64,000 bases of DNA from an uncultured Neglectibacter sp. (GTDB taxonomy: Bacteria; Bacillota; Clostridia; Oscillospirales; Acutalibacteraceae): contig CANSKS010000004.1 of NCBI GenBank assembly GCA_947647615.1, forward strand, positions 30,442-94,441. The letters run 5' to 3'. The notes under the pieces are model-generated. The model had not been told where the DNA came from. It worked only from the letters and a program-made list of their open reading frames with translations, and made no database searches. The position numbers and the translations under genes were made by a program. Positions 50,060-60,322 of this stretch are shown piece after piece (positions within the stretch are counted from its first letter, which is position 1; each line of letters begins with the position of its first letter).

Positions 50060-50608
50060 ATGAACGAGATCAACGAGATTGGTCCAAGATTACGTGAGCT
50101 GCGGGAAACCAGCGATTACACTCTGGAGCAGCTGGCGAAAGAGCTTGGCTTGAAAAAAGAAGTATATGAGGCCTACGAAAAAGATGGAAAAGATATTCCC
50201 ATCAGTGTAATTTATGAAGTCGCTAATAAATTTGGCGTCGATTTTACGGAGATTGTGACAGGCACACCTGCCCGCCTGGACACTTATCACATTGTGAAAC
50301 GCGGCCAAGGGAGAACCGTAAACCGCAACCCGGAGTATCATTTTGAAGATCTGGCCTACCGCTATGCGGACAAGATCATGCAGCCCCTGTTGGTGACTCT
50401 GGAACCCACCGATGAACCCGCCAAATTGATCACCCACTCGGGACAGGAATTCAATATGGTGTTGGAGGGCACCGTAGTGGTTTGTATTGGCGATAAGGAA
50501 TTTTCCTTGACCGCAGGCGATTCCATTTACTTTAACCCCACCATCCCCCACGGGCAGCGCTGCGGAGGCGCTGAAAAGGCCCGTTTTGTCACTGTAATCG
50601 CGGAATGA
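50060..50608 (+). CDS. XRE-family regulator with cupin domain
   Basis: HTH (LRETSDYTLEQLAKELGLKKEVYEAYEKDG) + cupin (HSGQEFNMVLEGTVVVCIGDKEFSLTAGDSIYFNPTIPHGQRC). Confidence 0.93.
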   Translation: MNEINEIGPRLRELRETSDYTLEQLAKELGLKKEVYEAYEKDGKDIPISVIYEVANKFGVDFTEIVTGTPARLDTYHIVKRGQGRTVNRNPEYHFEDLAYRYADKIMQPLLVTLEPTDEPAKLITHSGQEFNMVLEGTVVVCIGDKEFSLTAGDSIYFNPTIPHGQRCGGAEKARFVTVIAE

Positions 50609-50649
50609 CCATCCAATGATGCTTGAAACCCAGAAAGGCTGTGATTCCA

Positions 50650-52332
50650 ATGGACATGCTGCTAAAAAAATACCTTCCCCGTATAGAATTCGACTCTTAC
50701 GAAGATTTCAAAGAAAATTACCGGGTAAATGTACCGGAGAATTTCAATTTTGGCTTTGATGTAGTAGATGCCTGGGCCCAGGCGGAGCCAGAAAAAAAAG
50801 CCTTGGTATGGTGTAACGAAGAAGATGAGGAAAAGATCTTTACTTTTTCCGATATCAAAAGGCTTTCCAACCAAGCGGCCAACTTTTTTCAAAGCCTTGG
50901 AGTAAAAAAGGGCTCGGTGGTCATGCTTATTCTGCGCCGCCGCTGGGAATATTGGGTGTGCGCCACCGCTTTGCACAAGCTGGGGGCCATATTGATTCCC
51001 GGCACCTTACAGCTGACAAAGAAAGATATCGCCTACCGGGGTAACGCCGCCAAAGTATGTGCTGTTGTCTGTGTCAACGACCCCTTTGTCATTTCCCAGG
51101 TTGAGGCAGCCCAGGTGGAAGTGCCTTCTTTAAAGCATAAGATTCTGGTGGAAGACCGGCGGGACGGTTGGCTGAATTTTTCGGAGCAGCTCGCCCGGTT
51201 TTCCGAAGAATTTTCCAGGCCCACAGGGGAAGAGGCTTCCCGGTGGGACGATGTCATGCTGGTATATTTTACTTCCGGCACTACCGGAATGCCCAAGATG
51301 GTACAGCACAATTTTGCCTACCCGCTGGGACATATTGTCACGGCCAAATATTGGCAGCAGGTAGAGGAAAACAAGCTGCATATGAGCGTGTCCGATTCCG
51401 GATGGGCCAAATTTGGCTGGGGGAAGATATATGGCCAATGGGTATGCGGCGCTGTGATTTTCTGCTATGACATGGAAGCCAAGTTCAACCCCCGGCATCT
51501 GCTGGAGCACCTGGAAAAATACCGGGTAACCACCTTTTGTGCGCCTCCTACCATGTTTCGTTTTATGCTGCAGGAAGACGTTACAAAGTACGACCTTTCT
51601 TCCATTCATCACTGCTGTATTGCCGGGGAGCCCTTGAATCCCGAGGTGTTCAAGCAGTGGCATAAGCTGACAGGGCTAAAGCTTTATGAGGGCTTCGGGC
51701 AATCGGAGGGTTCCGTATTGCTGGCCAATTTTCCTTGGTTCGAGCCCATTCCCGGTTCCACCGGTAAACCCTCCCCCCTCTACGATATTCAGCTTGTCAA
51801 CGCCGAGGGCGGCTTGTGCGACGACGGCGAGGAGGGAACCATTGCGGTGCTCGATGTAAAACATAACCCACCTACCGGCCTTTTCACAGGATATTACCTG
51901 AACCAGGAGATGACAGAGGAAAAACTGGGTGGCGCTTATTACGACACAGGCGACGTGGCCTGGCGGGACAGCGACGGCTATTACTGGTTTGTGGGGCGCA
52001 ATGACGATGTGATCAAATGCTCCGGCTACCGCATCGGACCCTTCGAGGTAGAATCGGCCTTGCTGGAACACCCCGCTGTGGTGGAATGCGCTATTACCGG
52101 CACACCGGATCCTATTCGCGGCCAGGTGGTAAAAGCTACTATTGTGCTGGCAAAGGGATATACTGGCAGCCCTGAACTTACGAAGGAACTGCAAAACTAT
52201 GTAAAGAAAGCGACTGCCCCTTACAAATATCCCCGTGTGGTGGAATATGTGGAAGAGCTGCCTAAAACCATCGGTGGGAAGATCAAGCGGGCCCAAATTC
52301 GAAAAGCCGACGAAACGGAAACCACAGCGTAA
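50650..52332 (+). CDS. AMP-binding acyl-CoA synthetase
   Basis: YFTSGTTGMPKM; YEGFGQSEG; YYDTGDVAWRDSDGYYWFVGRNDDVIKCSGYRIGPFEVE; PKTIGGKIKR. Confidence 0.93.
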   Translation: MDMLLKKYLPRIEFDSYEDFKENYRVNVPENFNFGFDVVDAWAQAEPEKKALVWCNEEDEEKIFTFSDIKRLSNQAANFFQSLGVKKGSVVMLILRRRWEYWVCATALHKLGAILIPGTLQLTKKDIAYRGNAAKVCAVVCVNDPFVISQVEAAQVEVPSLKHKILVEDRRDGWLNFSEQLARFSEEFSRPTGEEASRWDDVMLVYFTSGTTGMPKMVQHNFAYPLGHIVTAKYWQQVEENKLHMSVSDSGWAKFGWGKIYGQWVCGAVIFCYDMEAKFNPRHLLEHLEKYRVTTFCAPPTMFRFMLQEDVTKYDLSSIHHCCIAGEPLNPEVFKQWHKLTGLKLYEGFGQSEGSVLLANFPWFEPIPGSTGKPSPLYDIQLVNAEGGLCDDGEEGTIAVLDVKHNPPTGLFTGYYLNQEMTEEKLGGAYYDTGDVAWRDSDGYYWFVGRNDDVIKCSGYRIGPFEVESALLEHPAVVECAITGTPDPIRGQVVKATIVLAKGYTGSPELTKELQNYVKKATAPYKYPRVVEYVEELPKTIGGKIKRAQIRKADETETTA

Positions 52333-52344
52333 GAAGGAGCCACC

Positions 52345-55300
52345 ATGTACCTTGCCGACCTACACATCCATTCCCACTATGCTCGTGCCACCAGCCGAGA
52401 TTGCGATCCTGCGCATTTGGACCTTTGGGCCAGGAAAAAGGGGATTTTTCTTCTGGGCACCGGCGATTTTACTCACCCCGCTTGGAGGGCCGAGCTGGAA
52501 GAAGCCTTAGTACCTGCGGAAGAGGGCTTTTACACGTTGCGGGACAGCCTTCGGCAAGAACATTTCTGGGGCGGAGAACCGCCCCGGTTTGTGCTTTCCG
52601 GGGAGATCAGCTCCATTTACAAAAAAAACGGCAGAACCAGAAAAGTCCATAATGTAATTTTGCTTCCCAGTTTAGAAGCGGCCACCAACCTTTCCCACCG
52701 GTTAGAGGCCATTGGCAACATTCATTCCGACGGGCGGCCAATTCTTGGGCTGGATTGCCGGGATCTTTTAGAGCTCACTTTGGAGGCCTGTCCGGAGGCG
52801 GTCTTCATTCCTGCCCATATTTGGACGCCTCATTTTTCCCTGTTCGGTGCCTTTTCCGGCTTTGACACTATAGAAGAATGCTTCGAAGACCTCACCCCCT
52901 ACATCCACGCCCTGGAAACCGGGCTTTCTTCCGACCCTCCCATGAACTGGAGAGTTTCTCAGCTGGACCGGTTCACCCTGGTTTCCAATTCTGACGCCCA
53001 TTCCCCCGCAAAGCTGGGCAGAGAGGCAAATCTCTTGGACACCGGCATTTCCTATCCGGAGCTAAAAGCTGCTTTGGAAACTGGTGTGGGCTTTGCCGGC
53101 ACTTTGGAATTCTTCCCGGAAGAAGGAAAATATCATTTAGATGGCCACCGAAACTGCGGTATACGGCTCACCCCGGCAGAAACAGAGGCCTGCGGGGGAG
53201 TATGTCCCATATGCGGAAAACAGCTTACCATTGGCGTGGAGCATCGGGTGGAAGACCTTTCCGACCGGGAAGAAGGCTATTTGCCGGAACATCGGAAACA
53301 TTTTGAAAGCTTGGCTCCGTTATCGGAAGTGATTGCCGCTTCCACCGGCCTTTCTGAGGGAAGCAAGAAAACTCAGGCCTGTTACGAAGAGCTGCTTCGC
53401 GTCTTGGGCCCGGAATTTCACATTTTGCGAGAAGCTCCCTGCGAGGAAGTAGAAAAGGTTGCTGGCCCCGCAGTAGCTGAGGGACTACATCGCCTGCGTT
53501 CCGGAAAGGTGCTGCGCCAGGCGGGGTACGACGGCGAGTTTGGCCGGGTACAGCTGCTAACCCCTTCGGAGATAGAAGCTTATCACGGCCAAATTTCTCT
53601 GTTTGGCGTATCTTCTACGAAAAAAGAGGAAAAGGGCCCAACCCGGAAAAAGCCTTCTGCTTCCTCTTCCCAACCGCTCCATGCCGCCGTTTTCCCACCT
53701 AACTCGGAGCAACTGGCTGCGGCTTCGGCCCCTGAGCCCATAATTGCCGTGGCAGCTGGACCTGGCACTGGGAAAACCAAAACTCTGGTCGACCGCATCC
53801 TGTTCCTGCTTTCCGAAGGAGGTGCGAAGCCTTCCGAGATCACGGCTGTCACTTTTACAAGGGAGGCCGCCCGGGAAATGCGGCAAAGGCTGGAAGAAAA
53901 ATTAGGGAAGCGTTCCCTTTCCGCCATGACGATCAACACCTTTCACGCCATTTGCTTTGCCCAACTGGGAAATCCGCCGTTAATCGGCAAAGCGGCATCT
54001 CTGGCCTTGGCGGAAGAGGTTCTAAAAGCCAGGGGAAATAAGCTTTCACCACACCGCCTTTTGCAGGCAATTTCCCAAAGGAAAAACGGCGCCTCCAAAA
54101 AAGACCCAAAAATTCCCCCGGAAATTTTAGATGCCTACCAGGAAGCTTTAACGGAAAAAAACCTCTTGGATCTTGACGATCTTTTGTTAGAGGGGCTTTC
54201 TCATCCTCCAAAAAAGCCAAAGGCGTTTACTCACCTGCTGGTCGATGAATTCCAAGACTGCAACCAGCTGCAATACAATTTGACACTGGCTTGGAGCAAA
54301 AACGGGAAAAGCCTTTTTGTCATTGGAGACCCGGACCAATCAATTTACGGTTTCCGAGGCGCCTTAGGTACCTGCTTTTCCCAGCTCCGAACTGATTTCC
54401 CAGGCCTGCGGGAAATTCGTCTTACCCGCAATTACCGCTCCACGCCAGAAATATTGGGAAGCGCTCTTGCAGTGATCTCCCAAAATCCGGGCGGCCCGCG
54501 GGAGCTCACCGCCCAAGTTCCCTCTGGAGAAAAAATTCGGCTGCTCAACAGCAGAGATGAATTTTCGGAGGCCGCTTTTCTAGCAAAGGAAGTCTCCCGC
54601 CGGACCGGCGGCATGGACATGCTTTCCGCCCAGGGAACCACCGAACCGGAAGCCACCCTGGCTTTTTCGGAAATCGCCGTACTGTGCCGCACCCATCGTC
54701 AGCTGGAGTTAATTGAGCGCTTTCTGCGCCGGGAAGACATCCCCTGTATTTTGGTGGGCCGCGAAGACTTTTTAGAAAAGCCTTTGGTACAGGGGACCCT
54801 TGCCTTCTTCCGGTTTCTTTCCGACCCGCGGGACCTGGAAAGCCTAAAAAACTGCCTGAAGCTTCTGTGGGACTGCCCCGGCAGCGCTATAAGCTCTGCC
54901 CTCTCGGCCCTGCCTCCCTTGTACGGCCAGGGACCGGAGCTTTGGGGAAAAGCATTGAGCGACGTTTCCGCTCTTTCTCAATTTTTATGTTCGGCAGCTG
55001 AATATTTTCCCCTGCTCTCTCAAAAGCCGGAAAAGCTTTTGGAACGTTGGCGAAAGCAGTGGCCCCAGGAAAGTTCTTTGCGAAAGCTCCAAAATATGGC
55101 AGCCTTTCACCAAACCCTTTCCGAATTTCTGACTGTGCTGGATTTAGGAGAAGAAGGCGACCTTCGCCGCCCCTCCGGAGCTTCCAAAAGCTCCGGTGCC
55201 GTTCGGTTGATGACCTTTCATGGAGCAAAAGGCCTGGAATTTCCCTTGGTCTTCTTAGCTGGGGTTACCGAGGGAAGAATTCCCAAGGGGCCTGTTCCCT

Positions 55301-55500
55301 TAACAGCAGATCCCTTGGAGGAGGAAGAGGAACGGCGGTTATTTTATGTGGGCATGACCAGAGCGCAAAAGGAGCTTGTCATTTCCGTCCCCGGCACGCC
55401 TTCTCCCTTTTTGCGAGCTTTGCCGGAAGAGCTGTTGTGTGCCTCTGCCCTCCCGAAAAGAGAACGCCCTGCAGAACAGCTTTCCCTTTTCGGAAGCTAA
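52345..55500 (+). CDS. Endonuclease Q-like (PHP) / UvrD-Rep helicase fusion protein
   Basis: N-terminal YLADLHIHSHYARATSRDCD..., CPICGKQLTIGVEHRVEDLSDR as in EndoQ; C-terminal SF1 helicase AAGPGTGKTKTLVDRI, VDEFQDCNQLQ, GDPDQSIYGFRGA, VRLMTFHGAKGLEFPLVFLAG, YVGMTRAQKEL. Confidence 0.9.
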   Translation: MYLADLHIHSHYARATSRDCDPAHLDLWARKKGIFLLGTGDFTHPAWRAELEEALVPAEEGFYTLRDSLRQEHFWGGEPPRFVLSGEISSIYKKNGRTRKVHNVILLPSLEAATNLSHRLEAIGNIHSDGRPILGLDCRDLLELTLEACPEAVFIPAHIWTPHFSLFGAFSGFDTIEECFEDLTPYIHALETGLSSDPPMNWRVSQLDRFTLVSNSDAHSPAKLGREANLLDTGISYPELKAALETGVGFAGTLEFFPEEGKYHLDGHRNCGIRLTPAETEACGGVCPICGKQLTIGVEHRVEDLSDREEGYLPEHRKHFESLAPLSEVIAASTGLSEGSKKTQACYEELLRVLGPEFHILREAPCEEVEKVAGPAVAEGLHRLRSGKVLRQAGYDGEFGRVQLLTPSEIEAYHGQISLFGVSSTKKEEKGPTRKKPSASSSQPLHAAVFPPNSEQLAAASAPEPIIAVAAGPGTGKTKTLVDRILFLLSEGGAKPSEITAVTFTREAAREMRQRLEEKLGKRSLSAMTINTFHAICFAQLGNPPLIGKAASLALAEEVLKARGNKLSPHRLLQAISQRKNGASKKDPKIPPEILDAYQEALTEKNLLDLDDLLLEGLSHPPKKPKAFTHLLVDEFQDCNQLQYNLTLAWSKNGKSLFVIGDPDQSIYGFRGALGTCFSQLRTDFPGLREIRLTRNYRSTPEILGSALAVISQNPGGPRELTAQVPSGEKIRLLNSRDEFSEAAFLAKEVSRRTGGMDMLSAQGTTEPEATLAFSEIAVLCRTHRQLELIERFLRREDIPCILVGREDFLEKPLVQGTLAFFRFLSDPRDLESLKNCLKLLWDCPGSAISSALSALPPLYGQGPELWGKALSDVSALSQFLCSAAEYFPLLSQKPEKLLERWRKQWPQESSLRKLQNMAAFHQTLSEFLTVLDLGEEGDLRRPSGASKSSGAVRLMTFHGAKGLEFPLVFLAGVTEGRIPKGPVPLTADPLEEEEERRLFYVGMTRAQKELVISVPGTPSPFLRALPEELLCASALPKRERPAEQLSLFGS

Positions 55501-55639
55501 CCGACCGGCAGCTCACAGGTTGTCCTCTTTTTTCAAAATATAGAAAATTCCTTCCTGGATAGGGAAAAAACATCTTGCAATTTTGCCCGCTTCATGGTAT
55601 TATTATTTTTGCGTTATGGTAATGCAAGGAGGTGTGACT

Positions 55640-55900
55640 ATGCCAAACATCAAATCGGCTAAAAAACGTGTAAAAGTTATTGCTACGAAGACTTTGCAGA
55701 ATAAGGCCATCAATTCTCAGTTGAAGACCGAGATAAAAAAGGCCAACGCTGCCCTGGAAAATAATTCGGCCGATAAGGCTGCCGCTGTGCGCGTTGCCGT
55801 AAAGAAGATCGACCAAGCCGTTGCCAAGGGAATTCTTCATAAAAATACGGCTGCCAGAAAGAAGTCTGCCCTCGATAAGAAGCTGAATGCCAGCGCCTAA
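55640..55900 (+). CDS. rpsT: 30S ribosomal protein S20
   Basis: MPNIKSAKKRVKVIATKTLQNKAINSQLKTEIKKA; 86 aa; SD AGGAGGTG. Confidence 0.97.
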   Translation: MPNIKSAKKRVKVIATKTLQNKAINSQLKTEIKKANAALENNSADKAAAVRVAVKKIDQAVAKGILHKNTAARKKSALDKKLNASA

Positions 55901-55980
55901 GGCAGAGCTTTCTTTCCTGTAATTTTTGAAAAGATAAAGGGACTGTTGTGATGTTTTGTTCCCGACGGTCTTGTGGAAAA

Positions 55981-56020
55981 ACTGCTTGAGGGTCTAAAAC
56001 GACCCTCAAGCAGTTTTTTG
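55981..56020 (+). terminator. Intrinsic terminator after rpsT
   Basis: CTGCTTGAGGGTCTAAAACGACCCTCAAGCAGTTTTTT. Confidence 0.85.
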
Positions 56021-56148
56021 CTATGGTCTCCCGTAAAATACCAATATTTCCTCGAAAAAGCTTTTTCCCGCTGTTGACTTTTCCCACAAAATTAGGTATT
56101 ATAAGAAAATAGAAGGTTATACTAATCATCACTGTGGAGGTGTCCCCT

Positions 56149-56298
56149 ATGAAAAAAGGTAGTAAGCTTGCAATATTCGTGGGTATTGTAGCTGCGGCAG
56201 CGGCTGTTGTGGCGGCCATTTCCGCCTTTCTCTTATATCTGGACAAAAAAAAGGAAGACGAAGAGCTGGAGCATTATTTAGATTGCTCTATCCAATAG
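56149..56298 (+). CDS. Small single-TM protein, 49 aa
   Basis: Not in the ORF track: MKKGSKLAIFVGIVAAAAAVVAAISAFLLYLDKKKEDEELEHYLDCSIQ*; SD GGAGGTG upstream. Confidence 0.65.
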   Translation: MKKGSKLAIFVGIVAAAAAVVAAISAFLLYLDKKKEDEELEHYLDCSIQ

Positions 56299-56442
56299 GG
56301 AAAGCTGTAGCTTCATAAAAAATGGCAATAGCCTCTTTGGGTTTTTGATATTGCGGTTGAACCCTTATCACGAAACCTTTTAGAGGTTATTTCTTTTTCC
56401 GGGGTTTCAAACCAGCGGACCCGTTTCCTCTCAAAGGCGTTT

Positions 56443-56475
56443 AAAAAGGCTCCCGTGCTTCACGGGAGCCTTTTT
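56443..56475. terminator. Strong intrinsic terminator
   Basis: AAAAAGGCTCCCGTG-CTT-CACGGGAGCCTTTTT, 15-bp perfect arms. Confidence 0.85.
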
Positions 56476-56589
56476 CCTTTGGGAAAAAGGCTTGGCACAT
56501 CCGGCAAAATATGATAAAATAAGACTGTTGAGAAAGCTTGGCCAAACAGCAATAATTTTCAGAATAAGTGTCTTGAGAAGGGAACCGTT

Positions 56590-57633
56590 ATGATCTGTTT
56601 TAATTGCGACTACACGGAGGGGGCTCACCCGAAAATATTGGAACGGCTGCTGGCTACCAACTTGGAGCAAACTGTAGGATATGGAGAAGATCTTTACTGC
56701 GAACAAGCCAGGGGGCTGATTCGGAAAGCCTGTAAAGCGCCCAAAGCGGATGTCCATTTCCTGGTAGGCGGGACCCAGGCCAATTTCACAGTCATTCGCT
56801 CCGCCTTACGTCCGCATCAGGGCGTCTTTTCTGCCGCCATTGGACATATCAACGTACATGAAAGTGGCGCGATAGAGGCCACCGGCCATAAAGTGCTCTC
56901 TTTGCCCTGTGGGCCGGAAGGCAAGCTGACCGCCGATCAAATAGAGGCCGCCTGGTTGGCCCATTGGGAGGATGCCACCCACGAGCACCAGGTACAGCCA
57001 AAAATGGTATATATCTCCCATCCCACGGAAAACGGCGCACTTTATACCAGAAAAGAACTTACCGATTTAAGCGAGGTCTGCAAAACCCGAGGGCTCTTTT
57101 TGTTTTTGGACGGCGCCCGCCTGGGCTACGGGCTCAGCGCGCCGGAAACCGACCTTTCCCTTCCCGATCTGGCCCGGCTCTGCGACGCTTTTTATTTGGG
57201 AGGCACCAAATGCGGCGCCCTTTTCGGTGAAGCGGTAGTGCTCACCCACCCGCAGCTTCAATCCGACTTCCGCTACCTTATCAAACAAAGCGGAGGTATG
57301 TTGGCAAAGGGAAGGCTTCTGGGCCTTCAATTCCTTACCTTAATGGAAAACAACCTTTACCTGGAGATCTGCGGCAAGGCAAACCGCCAGGCAAAGGAGA
57401 TCGCCACCGCCTGCGTAGAGGCTGGGTTTCCCATATACGCCCCCTCCCCCACCAACCAGCAATTCTTTATTTTCCCCAATAGAGTTCTGAGTAAGCTGGA
57501 AGAGAAATATTTGTTTGCTCTGTGGGAAAAGATAGACGCCAGTCATACAGCCGTGCGAATTTGTACCAGTTGGGCTACTACGGACCAACATGTGAAAGCT
57601 TTAACTCAAGATATTCGTGGGCTGAGAGCCTGA
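56590..57633 (+). CDS. Low-specificity L-threonine aldolase-like PLP enzyme
   Basis: NCDYTEGAHPKILERL, FLVGGTQANFTVI, HPTENGALYT, LDGARLGYGL, YLGGTKCGALFGEAVV. Confidence 0.92.
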   Translation: MICFNCDYTEGAHPKILERLLATNLEQTVGYGEDLYCEQARGLIRKACKAPKADVHFLVGGTQANFTVIRSALRPHQGVFSAAIGHINVHESGAIEATGHKVLSLPCGPEGKLTADQIEAAWLAHWEDATHEHQVQPKMVYISHPTENGALYTRKELTDLSEVCKTRGLFLFLDGARLGYGLSAPETDLSLPDLARLCDAFYLGGTKCGALFGEAVVLTHPQLQSDFRYLIKQSGGMLAKGRLLGLQFLTLMENNLYLEICGKANRQAKEIATACVEAGFPIYAPSPTNQQFFIFPNRVLSKLEEKYLFALWEKIDASHTAVRICTSWATTDQHVKALTQDIRGLRA

Positions 57634-57664
57634 GCTCTAACCCAACAGACAGGAAGTGAGCACT

Positions 57665-58195
57665 GTGAAAATTTACGTTGTCCGCCACGGAGAAACTGCC
57701 TGGAACCTGGAAAACAAAGTGTGCGGTGTCACGGATCTGCCGCTGAACGGAACCGGCCGCGCCCAAGCCATAAAAACGGCCCAAGTGCTGCAGGACAAGC
57801 CCATTGATTTGATTTTTTGTTCTCCCATGAAACGAGCGAGGGAAACAGCCGATATTCTCAACGCAAAGAAGGGGCTTCCCATTTTGCTGGATCCGCGCCT
57901 GCGGGAGCAGGATTATGGCTGTTTTGAGGGTGCGCCTCGGAATGACCCCGATTTTTTGAGCCATAAGAAACTATTTGCCACCTGTTACCCTGGCGGGGAA
58001 TCTCACATGAAGACCGCCCAACGGGTGTACACATTTTTGGAAGAGGCAAAAAGAGATTACGCCGGAAAAAACCTGCTGGTCGTGTGCCACGGCGGGATCT
58101 GCCGGATCATCGAGAGTTATTTTCACGACTTGAGCAATGAAGAATTTTTTCGTTTTGGCGTCAAAAACTGCGAAGTACGGGAATATGAACTTTAA
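57665..58195 (+). CDS. Histidine phosphatase family protein
   Basis: VKIYVVRHGETAWNLENKVCG; VVCHGGICRII; ORF track start 57656. Confidence 0.92.
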   Translation: MKIYVVRHGETAWNLENKVCGVTDLPLNGTGRAQAIKTAQVLQDKPIDLIFCSPMKRARETADILNAKKGLPILLDPRLREQDYGCFEGAPRNDPDFLSHKKLFATCYPGGESHMKTAQRVYTFLEEAKRDYAGKNLLVVCHGGICRIIESYFHDLSNEEFFRFGVKNCEVREYEL

Positions 58196-58222
58196 ACCAG
58201 CTCTCCTGCGAAAAGCCATAAC

Positions 58223-58257
58223 AAATCGGGAAAACGCCCTGGGTGTTTTCCCGATTT
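58223..58257. terminator. Bidirectional terminator
   Basis: AAATCGGGAAAAC ... GTTTTCCCGATTT. Confidence 0.8.
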
Positions 58258-58259
58258 TC

Positions 58260-59207
58260 TTATAATTCCAGGCCCTCGTAATTCTCCCGCAAAATTGCGC
58301 AGGAATCGTCAAATTTTTGCTGCTCCTCCGGTGTCAGCATCAATTCCAATACCCGATCCACCCCATTCCTATTCACAATGCAGGGTACTCCGGCATACAC
58401 TTCCTTCTGGCCATATTCCCCCCGCAACCTGGCGGAAACAGTGAGCACGCTGTTCTCGTCGGAAAGCACTGCCCGAACAATGCGCACCAAAGACATGCCT
58501 ATGCCATAATAGGTGGCCTTCTTGGCTTCTATGATCTTTTGTGCCGCATCCCGCACCTCATTGCTGAGCCTTTGCATTTCTTCTACGCAGAATTTTCCGC
58601 CGGACTGTTCACAAATGTCCAGCACCGATTTGGTAGCCAGCATGGCTTGGCTCCAGGGTACAAACTCGCTATCGCCATGCTCTCCTATTACATAGGCATG
58701 CATATTCCGAGGGTCCACAGAAAAATACTCTCCCAAAAGGTATCTCAAACGGGCGGTATCCAATGTGGTACCGGTGCCGAATACCCGGCTGGCATTAAAG
58801 CCGGAAAGCTCATAGGTCACTCTTGTCATGATATCTACCGGGTTGGTAGCTACCAGAAAAATCCCACCAAAACCAGAATGGATAATGGGGCCAATAATAG
58901 AACGGAATACGGCCGTGTTACGCTGCAACAACTCCAGGCGGGATTCTCCCGGCTTTTGGCTTACTCCCGCACAGATCACCACCACATCGGCATCGGAGCA
59001 ATCACCGTAATCACCGGCATAAACTTTCATGCTGCCGCTGGCAAAGGCAACTCCGTGGTTTAAATCCATCGCTTCTCCCTGAGCACGTTTTTTGTCGATA
59101 TCTATCAGTACCAGTTCGTCGCACAAGGCCTGGTTCAAGGCAGAATAGGCGAAGCTCATGCCCACCATGCCGGCTCCCACTAAGACCACTTTTCTTCTGT
59201 TCAACAT
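58260..59207 (-). CDS. ldh: L-lactate dehydrogenase
   Basis: VVLVGAGMVGMSFAYSALNQ; VATNPVDIMT; GEHGDSEFVPWS. Confidence 0.94.
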   Translation of the reverse strand: MLNRRKVVLVGAGMVGMSFAYSALNQALCDELVLIDIDKKRAQGEAMDLNHGVAFASGSMKVYAGDYGDCSDADVVVICAGVSQKPGESRLELLQRNTAVFRSIIGPIIHSGFGGIFLVATNPVDIMTRVTYELSGFNASRVFGTGTTLDTARLRYLLGEYFSVDPRNMHAYVIGEHGDSEFVPWSQAMLATKSVLDICEQSGGKFCVEEMQRLSNEVRDAAQKIIEAKKATYYGIGMSLVRIVRAVLSDENSVLTVSARLRGEYGQKEVYAGVPCIVNRNGVDRVLELMLTPEEQQKFDDSCAILRENYEGLEL

Positions 59208-59461
59208 CTGCGAAAACTCCTTTCCAATCTATCCCTTAATTTTTCCAAATTTTCTTTTAAAATACCTGTGCCTTGGCTTTGACCTCCAACATCGAAGACC
59301 GGTTTTCGTTTTCATCTCCTCCTTTTTCCTGTTCTGTTTCATAAAAGGACAAATGTTCCGGTGAAAAAACACCGGGACAGGCTCACAAACCGACAGGTTG
59401 CCCACTCTCGTATCTTTATAATACTTCTTATAGGAACTTTTTGCAACCGAGGAGGAATGCT

Positions 59462-60322
59462 TTGACCATTTATGCCGATATTCTAGTTCTGACAAACTTA
59501 TACTTAGATTTTTTCCTGCTTTGGTGTGTGGAGAAATGGCTTCAGCTGCGAGTAAAGGGCAGGCGCATGGTGTTGGGCGCCGCTGTGGGCGGTTTTTGCT
59601 CTTTGTTTGCCTTGGCTCCGGTTTCCCGATTGGTTCTGCTGTTCTTTGGTCTTTTCTCGGCTCTCATCACTACGCTGGCCGCCTTTGCCCCTCTTCGGCC
59701 CCTTTTATTGGCAAAAGCTGTATTGGCCTTTTGGCTGTTCTCGTTTTTGCTTGCAGGTTTTTTCTTGTTCCTGCTTGCTTTTCTCCCTATCCGAGGCCTT
59801 GCGGTGCTTGGCAACGCTGTTTACTTCGACATTTCCCCCCTTTTTCTTCTGGCTGCCACCTGCGTCGCTTACTTGCTGTTCTGGCTGCTGCAGCGCCTGT
59901 TTCCAAAGCCTTTGCCTCAACGATACTGCCAGATTTTCGTCGAACAAAGCGGGCGAAAGGTTTCCTTGTTCTGTAAAGCAGATACAGGCTGCGCCCTGCG
60001 GGAACCCTTTTCCGGGTTGCCGGTAATTGTGGGGGAAGTAAACGCCCTTCGGCCGGTAGCTTCTCCTGCCGCGCTGAGCTTTTTGGAAAAGGGCTCTGCC
60101 AATGGTATTTTGCGGCTGGTCCCTTTTGAAACTGTGGGAGGCAAAGGGATTTTACCCGCTTTCCAACCGGAAAAGGTAACCCTTGCCAAAACAGGAACGC
60201 CCTTGGATTGTTACATAGCCCTTTACGGCAAATCTCTTTCTGCCGGTCAATTTAACGGACTTTTTAATCCCGACCTTTTTTCGGAGGAGATCGATTTTAC
60301 TTTCAAAGGAGGCCCATTATGA
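59462..60322 (+). CDS. spoIIGA: Sigma-E processing peptidase SpoIIGA
   Basis: [21 protein letters not shown]-terminus, membrane half, aspartic-protease-like '[19 protein letters not shown]'; directly upstream of sigE; TTG start preferred (ORF track 59441). Confidence 0.93.
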   Translation: MTIYADILVLTNLYLDFFLLWCVEKWLQLRVKGRRMVLGAAVGGFCSLFALAPVSRLVLLFFGLFSALITTLAAFAPLRPLLLAKAVLAFWLFSFLLAGFFLFLLAFLPIRGLAVLGNAVYFDISPLFLLAATCVAYLLFWLLQRLFPKPLPQRYCQIFVEQSGRKVSLFCKADTGCALREPFSGLPVIVGEVNALRPVASPAALSFLEKGSANGILRLVPFETVGGKGILPAFQPEKVTLAKTGTPLDCYIALYGKSLSAGQFNGLFNPDLFSEEIDFTFKGGPL

